This document shows, in pieces, positions 19,166 through 26,684 of a stretch of 40,396 nucleotides of DNA (position 1 is its first letter; every line of letters starts with the position of its first letter). Location of the stretch: assembly GCF_900116765.1 (NCBI RefSeq), contig NZ_UETC01000022.1, positions 1-40,396 on the forward strand, in the 5' to 3' direction. The notes under the pieces are model-generated. The model made no database searches. It was not told the DNA's origin and saw only the letters and a list, made by a program, of their open reading frames with translations. The stretch comes from Jannaschia seohaensis (GTDB lineage: Bacteria > Pseudomonadota > Alphaproteobacteria > Rhodobacterales > Rhodobacteraceae). Position numbers and translations under genes: made by a program.

Positions 19166-19455
19166 TGGCCTCCGCGTCGGCCGCGTCGTTCTTCTGCCGC
19201 TTGATGAACGGCTTGACGTAGTGCGGTGCGATCAGTCGGGCCTCATGACCCTGCCGCGTCATCTGTCGCGCCCAAGTGATGCGCGCTGGCGCAGGCTTCC
19301 ATCGCCACGCAGCGCGGCGGCTGTTCCGCCATGAAACGGATGAACTGCGGCCGTGACAGCTTTTTCCGGAACAGCACCGATCCGTCCGCCGCCGCACCGT
19401 GCACCTGGAACGCGTTCTTTGCGAGATCGACGCCGATGATGGTAACCTCTCCCAT
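19166..19455 (-). pseudogene. IS110-family transposase, truncated and frameshifted
   Basis: Starts at ATG 19455 behind a good ribosome site (AAGGAGAGG on the minus strand) and reads IIGVDLAKNAFQVHGAAADG, then RFMAEQPPRCVAMEACASAH. After about 59 codons one extra base near 19275 throws the frame. The family match resumes in the next frame as ARQMTRQGHEARLIAPHYVK and KRQKNDAADAEA. The gene then stops matching at about 19166, where resolvase sequence begins. About 95 of the usual 300-400 residues remain, with no C-terminal catalytic Ser region, so it is inactive. Confidence 0.75.
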
Positions 19456-19605
19456 GGATGCCCTCTCCTTCAGCTTGTGCGTTGACACCGCAAGCTTGGC
19501 ACATCGCGATGCCGTCAGGAGAGAGCGACATCCACCCCATCTCCAAGTCTGCCCCGCCGGCAGCAGCACTGGCATTGTCCAGAAAATTCACATCTGGACA
19601 GAGGC

Positions 19606-19914
19606 TTACCAAAAATCCCCCTTGAAGCGATCCATCTGATGCATCCGCTCGTGAAGGATCGTGACGATACCGATGTCGCCATTTGAGAGCCGTCGCCAGT
19701 ACACGAAATGCCGCTCGTAGCGGAAGAAGTACCCTTCCACTCCGAACTCGGCCGGCACGGGCCTCGACGTGACGCCGCGTGTATCGATCTGCTCGAAGGC
19801 GGCGAACAGACCGGTGACGTAGATCTCGGCTTGCGCCTCGCCCCAGCGGTCGCGGGTGTATCGGTAGATCTCGTCGAGGCGCAGTGAGGTCGCCTCCTGG
19901 ACCCGGATCGCCAT
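19606..19914 (-). CDS. parE: ParE-family toxin
   Basis: 102 residues of the RelE/ParE fold. The characteristic C-terminal half is intact (YFFRYERHFVYWRRLSNGDI, then IVTILHERMH), as is the N-terminal helix LRLDEIYRYTRDRWGEAQAE. ParE toxins poison DNA gyrase and are held inactive by a ParD antitoxin. The antitoxin gene lies directly upstream, with its stop four bases before this start, so the two form one operon. The pair may stabilise the island or replicon. Length is normal and no lesion is visible. Confidence 0.9.
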   Translation of the reverse strand: MAIRVQEATSLRLDEIYRYTRDRWGEAQAEIYVTGLFAAFEQIDTRGVTSRPVPAEFGVEGYFFRYERHFVYWRRLSNGDIGIVTILHERMHQMDRFKGDFW

Positions 19915-19918
19915 GGGC

Positions 19919-20173
19919 TCAGGTCCGGTTCCGGGCGATCACCTCAGCAGCGGTCAGCGGCTTGTAGCTGTCCTCGGGCGCGGCGAAGGCACGATTCAGT
20001 TCGGCCTTCAGACGATCGAACGCTTCGCGCTCCGCACGTTCCTTGTCGCGACGGATCAGAGCGCGGATATACTCGCTCACGTTCTCGTAGGCGCCGTCCT
20101 CGCCGACATTGGTCGCAACGAACTCGCTGAGGGCGCCGCTCACGCGGACGGTCATGGTGATGGTGCGAGGCAT
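19919..20173 (-). CDS. parD: ParD-family antitoxin
   Basis: 84 residues from ATG 20173, with a purine-rich site just upstream (GGAGCAGGGAGAG on the minus strand). A longer in-frame reading exists but starts inside the next gene. The N-terminus (MPRTITMTVRVSGALSEFVA) is a ribbon-helix-helix DNA-binding strand and helix, followed by YENVSEYIRALIRRDKERAE, typical of ParD. The C-terminal helix binds and neutralises ParE, and the RHH dimer usually represses the shared promoter. Gene order antitoxin-toxin is standard. Confidence 0.88.
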   Translation of the reverse strand: MPRTITMTVRVSGALSEFVATNVGEDGAYENVSEYIRALIRRDKERAEREAFDRLKAELNRAFAAPEDSYKPLTAAEVIARNRT

Positions 20174-20256
20174 GGCGCTCTCCCTGCTCCGTGTGTATTC
20201 AAGATAACCAAAATCGAACACGAGACAAGGGTAGCGAGGCCGCTCGACACCTCCCC

Positions 20257-20580
20257 CTATCGGCGCTCCCGGTCCTCGGCCTTCTCCACGATCAACCGGT
20301 CTGCCAACGCGAGCAGCGCGATCAGCACGGCATCGGAATGACGCGCGAGCGACACGAGGTGATCGCCGCTCGGCCCCCGCTCGCCCGCAAACCAGTATTT
20401 CACGGTCCGCTCGCTGGCGTCTGTCCACCGCATGGCGGACTTGATCGCCCGGTGGGTCGATCCGAGCTCGGCGTGCAATGCCATGGCCATGGCGGCGCGA
20501 TAGTCGCCGGGGATCTTATCGAGGTGCACAACTGTGCCCTTCTTCGGCACAACTGTGCCCATCTTCACGCGCATCTTCAT
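20257..20580 (-). CDS. Small basic protein divergent from the recombinase cassette, possible DNA-binding regulator
   Basis: 107 residues from ATG 20580 behind GGAAAGAGAC. The sequence is helical. A segment STHRAIKSAMRWTDASERTV followed by KYWFAGERGPSGDHLVSLAR looks like a helix-turn-helix with a KxWxxGxRxPS turn, as in Cro/C1-type proteins. Residues 7-19 contain GTVV twice, seven residues apart, encoded by two phased palindromes (see separate entry). It lies divergent from the recombinase gene with 321 bp between, the usual place for a repressor. I do not recognise a named family; regulator is an inference. Confidence 0.55.
   Translation of the reverse strand: MKMRVKMGTVVPKKGTVVHLDKIPGDYRAAMAMALHAELGSTHRAIKSAMRWTDASERTVKYWFAGERGPSGDHLVSLARHSDAVLIALLALADRLIVEKAEDRERR
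20526..20558. repeat. Two phased palindromes inside the start of the regulator-like gene
   Basis: GCACAACTGTGC occurs at 20526-20537 and again at 20547-20558. The second copy has one more arm base on each side (GGCACA/TGTGCC). The copies are exactly 21 bp apart, two helical turns, so they face the same side of DNA. A 10-of-12 match (GCACAACCGTCC) lies at 20844-20855 in front of the recombinase. This fits an operator set, but the two full copies also encode a short protein repeat. Confidence 0.45.
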
Positions 20581-20901
20581 GTCTCTTTCCGCTAAATCTT
20601 TGGAGAGCCATGAAAACGGCAGAATCCATCTGTTTCCGCGGCGGTCCTGTTTGGCCGCCTGTGGGAACGGACCATTCACTTGAAGATGGCCGATATGAAC
20701 CGCGAAACGGGACCGCAGATTATCGAGCGCGTGGGCGCCCGCGCGCCGCAGGCGATCCGCCACTGCGCCGGGCACGGAAAGGAATTGCCCTTTTCTGGAA
20801 ACGACTTTCCGGCGCTCGCATGCTCCAATGGTCGCGGCAGCATGCACAACCGTCCGGACCGTCCCGACCGGATTGCTGCGACGTGAACCGGAGCCGGGCA
20901 G
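20581..20901. promoter_or_regulatory. Divergent intergenic region, regulator-like gene versus recombinase
   Basis: 321 bp with no gene I can support on either strand; the short frames here lack family features. It must hold the promoters of both divergent units. The only recognisable signal is the partial palindrome at 20844-20855 that resembles the pair inside the regulator-like gene. If the recombinase uses an attachment or recombination site of its own, this region is a likely place for it, but I see no clear crossover dyad. Confidence 0.4.
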
Positions 20902-22473
20902 ATGCGAGGGCGTGAGGCAAGCAGGGAGACTGGCGCCAGCCAATCAGAGCCCGACGTGCCCGCCGTCGCATACGTACGGATGTCGACCGATCACCAGAAG
21001 TATTCGACCGAGAACCAGCTGGACGTCATCCGCAGCTATGCCGCCGCCCGCGGCCTGCAGATCCTGAGCGTTTTCGAGGACTCTGGGCGCTCCGGCCTGC
21101 GGCTCGATGGCCGGGAGGCGTTGCAGAGCCTGATGGCCGAGGTTCAATCCGGCCAGGCCGACTTCAAGGCCATTCTCGTCTATGACGTCAGCCGCTGGGG
21201 TCGATTTCAGGACGCCGACGAGGGCGCCTATCATGAGCACGTCTGCTCCCGCGCTGGCATCCGGGTCCATTACTGCGGCGAGCAGTTCGAGAACGACGGC
21301 AGCATCGGCTCGAACCTCCTGAAGACCGTGAAGCGCGTGATGGCCGGCGAGTACAGCCGCGAGTTGTCGGTGAAGGTCTTTGCCGGGCAGTGCCGGCTCG
21401 TCGAACTGGGCTATCGCCAGGGCGGCGCGGCCGGATACGGGCTGCGGCGGGTGCTGATCGATGAGCACGGCAACCCCAAGGGCGAACTGTCCCGTGGCGA
21501 GCAGAAGAGCCTTCAGACCGACCGCGTGATCCTCGTCCCCGGCCCAGAGGAGGAACAGCGGGTCGTCCAGCGCATGTACGAGATGTTCGTGAACGAGGGG
21601 CGTGCCGAGCGCGAGATTGCGGAGCTCCTGAACGCCGAAGGACATCGCACCGATCTCGGCAGGATGTGGACTCGGGCAACCGTCCATCAGGTGCTGACCA
21701 ACGAAAAATACATCGGAAACAATGTCTTCAACAAGGTGTCGTTCAAGCTGAAGCAGCGCCGCGTTGTGAACCCGCGGGAGATGTGGATCCGGGCCGAGGG
21801 TGCGTATCCCGCCATCGTCGATCAGGCGCTGTTCCTGCGTGCGCGGGAAATCGTGGATGCCCGTAGCCGCCATTTCTCCGACGAGGAACTTCTCGATGCC
21901 TTGCGCGCGGTCCTCAAGCGGCAAGGCATGCTGTCGGGCCTGATCATCGACGAGGAGGACGACCTGCCGTCCTCCAGTGCCTATCGCAGCCGCTTCGGCA
22001 GCCTTCTGCGCGCCTACCGTCTGATCGGCTACGAGCCGGACCGCGACTACAGCTACATCGAGATCAACCGGGCGCTGCGGCAGGCGCATCCGCAGGTGGT
22101 GGCCGAGATCATCGCCGGGGTCACGCGGCACGGCGGGCGGGCTGTCCAGGACCCGGATACCGACCTTGTTCGCGTCAACGACGAGTTCACCGTGTCCATC
22201 GTGCTGGCCCGGTGCACGGCGACGGCGGCCGGGTCGCTGCGCTGGCGCATCCGCCTCGACACCGGCCTGGTGCCGGACGTCACCATCGCCGTGCGCATGG
22301 ACGAGGTGAATGAGGCGCCGCGCGACTACTACGCGCTGCCCAGCATCGACATGACCTTTTGTAAACTGAAATTCGCCGAGCAGAACGGGCTCGCGCTTGA
22401 TGCGTACCGGTTCGACACGCTCGATTTCTTCTACGCGCTCGCCTCGCGGGCCAGGATCGCGGAGGTGGCGTGA
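20902..22473 (+). CDS. Large serine recombinase with an atypical C-terminal region
   Basis: 523 residues. The resolvase catalytic domain starts with AYVRMSTDHQKYSTENQ, placing the nucleophile at Ser28, and has YDVSRWGRFQDADE. A Recombinase domain follows (GYRQGGAAGYGLRRV ... RATVHQVLTNEKYIGNNVFN, about residues 173-280). Where large serine recombinases usually have a Cys-rich zinc ribbon, this protein has none. Instead residues about 335-385 read ELLDALRAVLKRQG and SSAYRSRFGSLLRAYRLIGY, resembling homing-endonuclease-associated repeats that bind DNA. The last ~110 residues (PDVTIAVRMDEVNEAPRDYY onwards) are of no family I know. It cuts and rejoins DNA through a phosphoserine link, probably for integration, excision or inversion. 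Its TGA overlaps the next start (TGATG), so it is co-translated with two ParB-like proteins. Confidence 0.9.
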   Translation: MRGREASRETGASQSEPDVPAVAYVRMSTDHQKYSTENQLDVIRSYAAARGLQILSVFEDSGRSGLRLDGREALQSLMAEVQSGQADFKAILVYDVSRWGRFQDADEGAYHEHVCSRAGIRVHYCGEQFENDGSIGSNLLKTVKRVMAGEYSRELSVKVFAGQCRLVELGYRQGGAAGYGLRRVLIDEHGNPKGELSRGEQKSLQTDRVILVPGPEEEQRVVQRMYEMFVNEGRAEREIAELLNAEGHRTDLGRMWTRATVHQVLTNEKYIGNNVFNKVSFKLKQRRVVNPREMWIRAEGAYPAIVDQALFLRAREIVDARSRHFSDEELLDALRAVLKRQGMLSGLIIDEEDDLPSSSAYRSRFGSLLRAYRLIGYEPDRDYSYIEINRALRQAHPQVVAEIIAGVTRHGGRAVQDPDTDLVRVNDEFTVSIVLARCTATAAGSLRWRIRLDTGLVPDVTIAVRMDEVNEAPRDYYALPSIDMTFCKLKFAEQNGLALDAYRFDTLDFFYALASRARIAEVA

Positions 22474-23381
22474 TGCCCGACGACATGGAGCCGACCGGCC
22501 AGAAGAAGGTGACCCTGATCCCGACCGAACGGATCCGGGTTCTTAATCCCCGCGTCCGCAACCGGCGCACCTTCGAGGCGATGGTGGAGAACATCGCGCG
22601 CATCGGCCTGAAGCGGCCGATCACCGTGGCGCCGCGCGCCGGGACCGACCCGCAGGAATACGACCTTGTCTGTGGACAGGGACGCCTCGAGGCCTTCATC
22701 GAACTGAAGCAGGACCGCATTCCGGCCATCGTGATCGAGGCCGACGAAAGCGATTGCCTCGTCATGAGCCTCGTCGAAAACTGCGCGCGACGCCAACACA
22801 ACCCCATCGACCTGATGCGCGAGATCGGCGCGCTCCGCCAGCGCGGCTACAACGACCGCCAGATCGGGGAGAAGATCGGCGTGTCCACTGAATACGTGAA
22901 CATGATCGCCGGCCTGCTTGAGAAGGGCGAGGAACGCCTGGTCTCAGCCGTGGAAACCGGAGTCCTTCCGCTGAACCTTGCGATCCAGATCTCCAAGACC
23001 GACGCGAAGGGTGCGCAGAAGGCGCTGATGGACGCCTACACTCAGAAAAAGCTGCGCGGCCGGAAACTGACGCTTGTGCGCCGCCTGATCCAGCAGCGCG
23101 AGCTCCGCGGGCCCCAGATCAAGAGCAATGCGCTCGGGCGGAGGGTGGCGAAACGCGCACTGACAAGCGAGGGACTTGTCCGGGCCTATCAGCAGGAAGC
23201 GGCACGCCAGAAGCTACTGATCAAGAAGGCTGAACTCGCGCAGAGCCGGCTCATGTTCGTGCGCGAAGCCTTCCGTAAGCTATGCGCGGACGAGCACTTC
23301 ATGACGCTGCTGCGGGCCGAGGGTCTGGAGACAATGCCCGCCGATCTCGCCCAGGCGGTCACCAGTGGACCCTCGTCATGA
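22473..23381 (+). CDS. ParB/RepB-like partition-type protein, first of a pair
   Basis: 302 residues from ATG 22473, with GGAGG eight bases upstream inside the recombinase gene; a GTG one codon earlier is less well placed. The N-terminal ParB/sulfiredoxin-like domain is clear: RRTFEAMVENIARIGLKRPI, the GQGRLEA motif (residues 68-74, in place of GERRxRA) and ENCARRQHNPIDL (102-114, in place of ENxQRxxLxPxE). These are the CTP-binding motifs of ParB. A helix-turn-helix follows (YNDRQIGEKIGVSTEYVNMI, about 127-146). The C-terminal part resembles RepB. No ParA-type ATPase is near, so classical partition is unlikely. It overlaps its neighbours on both sides. Confidence 0.82.
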   Translation: MPDDMEPTGQKKVTLIPTERIRVLNPRVRNRRTFEAMVENIARIGLKRPITVAPRAGTDPQEYDLVCGQGRLEAFIELKQDRIPAIVIEADESDCLVMSLVENCARRQHNPIDLMREIGALRQRGYNDRQIGEKIGVSTEYVNMIAGLLEKGEERLVSAVETGVLPLNLAIQISKTDAKGAQKALMDAYTQKKLRGRKLTLVRRLIQQRELRGPQIKSNALGRRVAKRALTSEGLVRAYQQEAARQKLLIKKAELAQSRLMFVREAFRKLCADEHFMTLLRAEGLETMPADLAQAVTSGPSS

Positions 23382-24295
23382 AACGGCGTGCGGACAAACG
23401 CCCGGCAAGCGTCAGTCACGGCTTCGAGGATGACTGTGTCACCCTGCCAATCGACGTGATCCTACCCCTGCGAACCCTCGGCAAGAGCGCGAAATCCAGC
23501 CGAAAATACCGGCAGATCGTCGCCTCCATCGCCCAGATCGGGATCGTCGAACCGCCAGTGGTTGTTCCGAACCCCGACAAATCGGCCACCTGGTTGCTGC
23601 TCGACGGGCATCTGCGGATCGAGGCCTTGAAGGATGACGGCGTGCAGGAAGTGGAATGCCTCGTGTCCACCGATGACGAGGCTTTCACCTACAATCGGCA
23701 GGTCAGCCGCCTCGCGCCGATCCAAGAACACAAGATGATCCGCAAGGCGATCGAGCGCGGCGTGCCCGAGGAGAAGATCGCGCTCGCCCTCGACCTCAAC
23801 ATGAGCAGCATCCGGCGCAAGGCGCGCCTGCTCGACGGTATCTGCGAAGAAGCCGTCGCGATCCTGAAAGACAAGCCCGCTACGGGCGCCGTGTTCGATG
23901 CGCTGCGCAAGATGAAGACCATGCGCCAGATCGAGGCGGCCGAACTGCTGGTCAACGCCAACAACTATTCCGTCGCCTACGTGAACGCGATCCTGGCTGG
24001 AACGCCGCAGGCCCAACTGGTCGAGTCCTCCAAGCCGAAGAAGGTCAAGGGCATCACGCCCGAGGCGATGGCGCGCATGGAACAGGAACTGGCCCGTCTG
24101 CAGGAGGGCATCGCCTCCATCCAGGACACCTACGGGCAGGATCACCTGCACCTGACCGTGATCAAGGGCTATGTCGGCAAGTTGCTCGGGAACGCCCGGG
24201 TCGTGCGCTATCTGGCGCAGAGCCATCCAGAATTCCTCGGCGAATTCCAGACCATCACCGAGATCACGCCGGCAGAGGCCGCCGAGGCCGAGTAG
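23378..24295 (+). CDS. ParB/RepB-like partition-type protein, second of a pair
   Basis: 305 residues from ATG 23378, overlapping the previous TGA as ATGA. The ParB-like domain is shifted from consensus in a family-specific way: LLLDGHLRIEAL (about 73-84) at the GERR position and NRQVSRLAPIQEHKM (106-120) at the ENxQR position. A helix-turn-helix follows (EEKIALALDLNMSSIRRKAR). The C-terminus, DLHLT/VIKGYVGKLLGNARVVRYLA with HPEFL, matches the RepB plasmid-partition C-terminal region. It is clearly diverged from its upstream partner, so the pair are paralogues with different roles, perhaps a heterodimer. They may load on DNA and guide or license the recombinase; that is inference. Confidence 0.82.
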   Translation: MKRRADKRPASVSHGFEDDCVTLPIDVILPLRTLGKSAKSSRKYRQIVASIAQIGIVEPPVVVPNPDKSATWLLLDGHLRIEALKDDGVQEVECLVSTDDEAFTYNRQVSRLAPIQEHKMIRKAIERGVPEEKIALALDLNMSSIRRKARLLDGICEEAVAILKDKPATGAVFDALRKMKTMRQIEAAELLVNANNYSVAYVNAILAGTPQAQLVESSKPKKVKGITPEAMARMEQELARLQEGIASIQDTYGQDHLHLTVIKGYVGKLLGNARVVRYLAQSHPEFLGEFQTITEITPAEAAEAE

Positions 24296-24622
24296 CGGAC
24301 CGCTGGTGCACTATGGGGACCCGGACCCGATAAGCGCGGGGACCGCAGGAGACGCCGGACTGTGGGCCGGATCGAGCGCGGTGGTGGGGATGGCGGCGAA
24401 CCCGCTCGGGGCCCACCAGGCTGGCTTGAGTTTTCGCTGGCCGCGCAGCCGCGCATGCGGCTGCGTTCCATTCGGGGCGTGTCGGAGGCCGGGTCACTCC
24501 GGCACGTCCAAACTTCATCGCGCATTCTTGTCGTTCTGACGACCGGCTCCACCACCATGACCTGTGGCAGCAGTTCCAAGGCCGTCCCCCCTGACCGGAG
24601 GAGGATGCGAGCTCCCACCTAT
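24296..24622. other. Convergent gap with a perfect palindromic hairpin
   Basis: 327 bp between the cassette and the transglutaminase operon, which converge here. No gene is supported. At 24444-24465, CGCAGCCGC, a GCAT loop and GCGGCTGCG form a perfect 9-bp stem followed by TTCCATTC. It could serve as a terminator for either side. The cassette's right border is presumably within this stretch, but no repeat of the left flank was spotted. Confidence 0.4.
24444..24465. terminator. Perfect 22-bp palindrome, terminator-like
   Basis: The arms are CGCAGCCGC at 24444-24452 and GCGGCTGCG at 24457-24465 around GCAT. It is located between converging transcription units. There is no U-tract of note, so its role as a terminator is inferred from position and stem strength. 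Confidence 0.4.
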
Positions 24623-25489
24623 TCATATCTCTCGGACATCGACTGTGACATTCATGGAAAGCAGATCGGTGGGTCTCCCGTGGAAACTGCCGGTCACCGG
24701 GGCAACCTGCTGGATCCTCCTCGCAACGGCGACGGGAACGAGGTTGTTGGAGCCAACCGATCTGTTGGTCGGATCGAACGGGATCCAGCCCGCTCCAGGA
24801 ACGAAGACCTCGACCCAGGCGTGCGTGGAACCGGAATCATCCGATCCAATCTCGTTTCCCGAGGGATTGAACAGATATCCGGATACAAGCCTGGCCCCGA
24901 ACCCCAGCGTTCGGGTCGCCTCGGCGAACAGCACGGCGAAGTCCCGGCACGATCCCCATCCCCTGTCGAGGGTCTCTAGCGGCCCCTGCGTGCCCTCCGT
25001 CTCGCGGCTCTGGTAGGAAATCCCGGCCGTGATGCCGTTGCTGATGTCTTTCAGCAGGGAGAGCGTATCCGTTGGCCGTGCCATGACAAACCGTTCGACC
25101 CAATTCGACAGCCGGCCGGTTTCGTCCGCATATTGCGGCATCGCCAGATCGCCGAGGTCGGTCCAATCGTCGGGTGAATACACGAATGGGTATGAGGCCG
25201 CGGCGGCGGCAATCGGAAAAACTGGCCAAACGGGGGCGCGCAGTTCCACGCGCGCGCGAGACCGGATCGAAAGCCTCGTCGTGTTGGCGTCGAACTGTGC
25301 CGTCGCAACCGCATTGCCGGCAACATCGTGTGACCAGTCGATGCGGGCTTCCGGAGTGATATCGAGGTCGAAGGACGTCAGGATGAGATCCCGGGTTTCC
25401 CGCGGACGGAGCATCAGTCTGTGCGGTCCGAGAGGGACCTCGGTGCGGTAATGATAAACGGTCGCGTGTGTAATCGTGACGGATGGCAT
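24623..25489 (-). CDS. Transglutaminase-like cysteine protein (last gene of the minus-strand operon)
   Basis: 288 residues. An N-terminal Bact_transglu_N-type domain ([20 protein letters not shown], about 8-90) is followed by the transglutaminase core. The catalytic triad is in place: Cys181 in [10 protein letters not shown], His223 in STHAWVEVF and Asp239 in WIPFDPTN. Bacterial members of this group act as amidases, proteases or peptide crosslinkers, and the substrate is not readable. No signal peptide is seen, so it should be cytoplasmic. It lies 9 bp behind the zinc-ribbon gene and ends the operon that starts at 29730. It contains the complete triad, unlike the second transglutaminase at 26685. 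Confidence 0.88.
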   Translation of the reverse strand: MPSVTITHATVYHYRTEVPLGPHRLMLRPRETRDLILTSFDLDITPEARIDWSHDVAGNAVATAQFDANTTRLSIRSRARVELRAPVWPVFPIAAAAASYPFVYSPDDWTDLGDLAMPQYADETGRLSNWVERFVMARPTDTLSLLKDISNGITAGISYQSRETEGTQGPLETLDRGWGSCRDFAVLFAEATRTLGFGARLVSGYLFNPSGNEIGSDDSGSTHAWVEVFVPGAGWIPFDPTNRSVGSNNLVPVAVARRIQQVAPVTGSFHGRPTDLLSMNVTVDVREI

Positions 25490-25498
25490 CGGTCAGAC

Positions 25499-25714
25499 CT
25501 ATGAAGACCGACCGCCCGAGCGCCGTCGGCCCTGTCCGCTGCCCTCATGAATGGCCGAGCGCCAAGCGACCGTTCCCTTGCAACGGGAACATATCCTTTC
25601 GCCAAACCCCTCGCTCCAGAAGGTCGACTTGCACCTAAGGCACGCCCGCGCGGCAGCAACGTCGGCCGTCGCCTTGATTGTCCCGAAATCGATCTCCGCA
25701 GATTTTATCGTCAT
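25499..25714 (-). CDS. Small zinc-ribbon protein
   Basis: 71 residues. Two CxxC pairs, CLRC and CSRC, are 15 residues apart (about residues 25-46), the layout of a rubredoxin- or zinc-ribbon-type knuckle. The tail is Arg/Gly-rich (GSGQGRRRSGGR), which suggests nucleic-acid contact. Its ATG overlaps the stop of the 25711 gene as ATGA. I cannot name a family. It probably binds Zn2+ and acts in the cytoplasm. Confidence 0.65.
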   Translation of the reverse strand: MTIKSAEIDFGTIKATADVAAARACLRCKSTFWSEGFGERICSRCKGTVAWRSAIHEGSGQGRRRSGGRSS

Positions 25715-26019
25715 TTCCGCTCCTCACGTTTTCTCAATCGTTCCATGTCGCCAAGCGCACGCTTGATGAGTTTCTGAATGCGTTCGTCTCCAGCCTCGGG
25801 CGTCTTAGCGTAACGGTCGAGAAGGAACCGCCACTTTTTCAGGACTTCGGCCCATGTCCGTGCCGGCTCCGCCAGCATCTGATCTTCGAGGCTTTCAAGG
25901 TGCAGTTGCTGCGGGTGTGCAAGTGGTGGCTGCCCGTTCGCGGCGCGCCGTCGCATTTCCGACGCACGCCGTTCGGCCGCCGACCTGTGGCCGTCGAGAT
26001 TGACCGGGTCGTCGATCAT
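25711..26019 (-). CDS. Conserved-type helical protein of unknown function
   Basis: 102 residues, charged and helical, with no membrane segment. The C-terminal half TWAEVLKKWRFLLDRYAKTP and EAGDERIQKLIKRALGDMER recalls short alphaproteobacterial hypothetical proteins with a KxRYLLxxxAxTPEAxDxRxxxLI pattern. No catalytic motif is visible. It is joined by a 4-nt overlap to the zinc-ribbon gene, so the two are produced together. Confidence 0.6.
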   Translation of the reverse strand: MIDDPVNLDGHRSAAERRASEMRRRAANGQPPLAHPQQLHLESLEDQMLAEPARTWAEVLKKWRFLLDRYAKTPEAGDERIQKLIKRALGDMERLRKREERK

Positions 26020-26074
26020 CGCTCAATCCCTCCGATCCCACGGTGGAAGGCGAACGATCCGCCCGACACGGCTG

Positions 26075-26566
26075 TCATTCTCCGATGCCGGGACGCGCGC
26101 TTCCAGAGCGAGGGCCGGAAACATCTGTACCTATCCCTCGACGGGGCGGTTTCGTCTTGGAGGGGGTGTCTTCCGCGGCCTGCCGTCTTTCGGACTGAGG
26201 CGCGTAGAGATCGCGGAGCTCGGCCTCGCTCCACCCGTCAGCCTGCATGACAAGGCGGATCATCGGATCGGCCAGCATCTCCTCGAGGAAGAAATCCGTC
26301 AGAGCCTTGCCGGTCAGCTTGTCCTTGGCAACCGCATGCTCCAGTTCGGCGAGCGGCACGGTGAGCGTTCGGCTGAGTCCGGGATGCGAGGCGCGCGGAT
26401 GCAGCCGGACGAGCACGGACGACGTCCATGTGCCCGGTTCGATCCAGTCCACAGGTTCCGGCAGTTGGGTCTCGATCTCGTATTCGCCCGGCGGAAGGGT
26501 CTCGTTGAGGCTCGGAAGCTGGAACGGTCGCAGGAATACCGCAGTCGTCTTGATCAAAGTGGTCAT
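26075..26566 (-). CDS. Operon protein of unknown function, paralogous front end to the 29416 gene
   Basis: 163 residues from ATG 26566 (a longer in-frame reading would invade the intergenic space and adds low-complexity residues). The first 40 residues read TTAVFLRPFQLPSLNETLPP then GEYEIETQLPEP. The same pattern of a strand, PFxLP and LPxGxYEhxxE is found in the protein at 29416-29730, so the two share a small domain. The middle is helical (LAELEHAVAKDKLTGKALTD) and the C-terminal 40 residues are basic and disordered-looking. No family is recognised. It sits between two transglutaminase genes. Confidence 0.6.
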   Translation of the reverse strand: MTTLIKTTAVFLRPFQLPSLNETLPPGEYEIETQLPEPVDWIEPGTWTSSVLVRLHPRASHPGLSRTLTVPLAELEHAVAKDKLTGKALTDFFLEEMLADPMIRLVMQADGWSEAELRDLYAPQSERRQAAEDTPSKTKPPRRGIGTDVSGPRSGSARPGIGE

Positions 26567-26684
26567 CTCGGTTCTCCAGGACGATTGGTGACTTGGGATG
26601 CCATGACGGGGAACCGGCAGAGCGGCCGGCCTCGCGAGCCGACGACGAAGGAACACACCCGTCCCGCGATGGGACGCTACCGGT

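Noticed and set aside
20944-22131. 395-codon frame antisense to the recombinase
   Set aside because: The plus strand encodes clear recombinase motifs over the full length; the antisense product has none.
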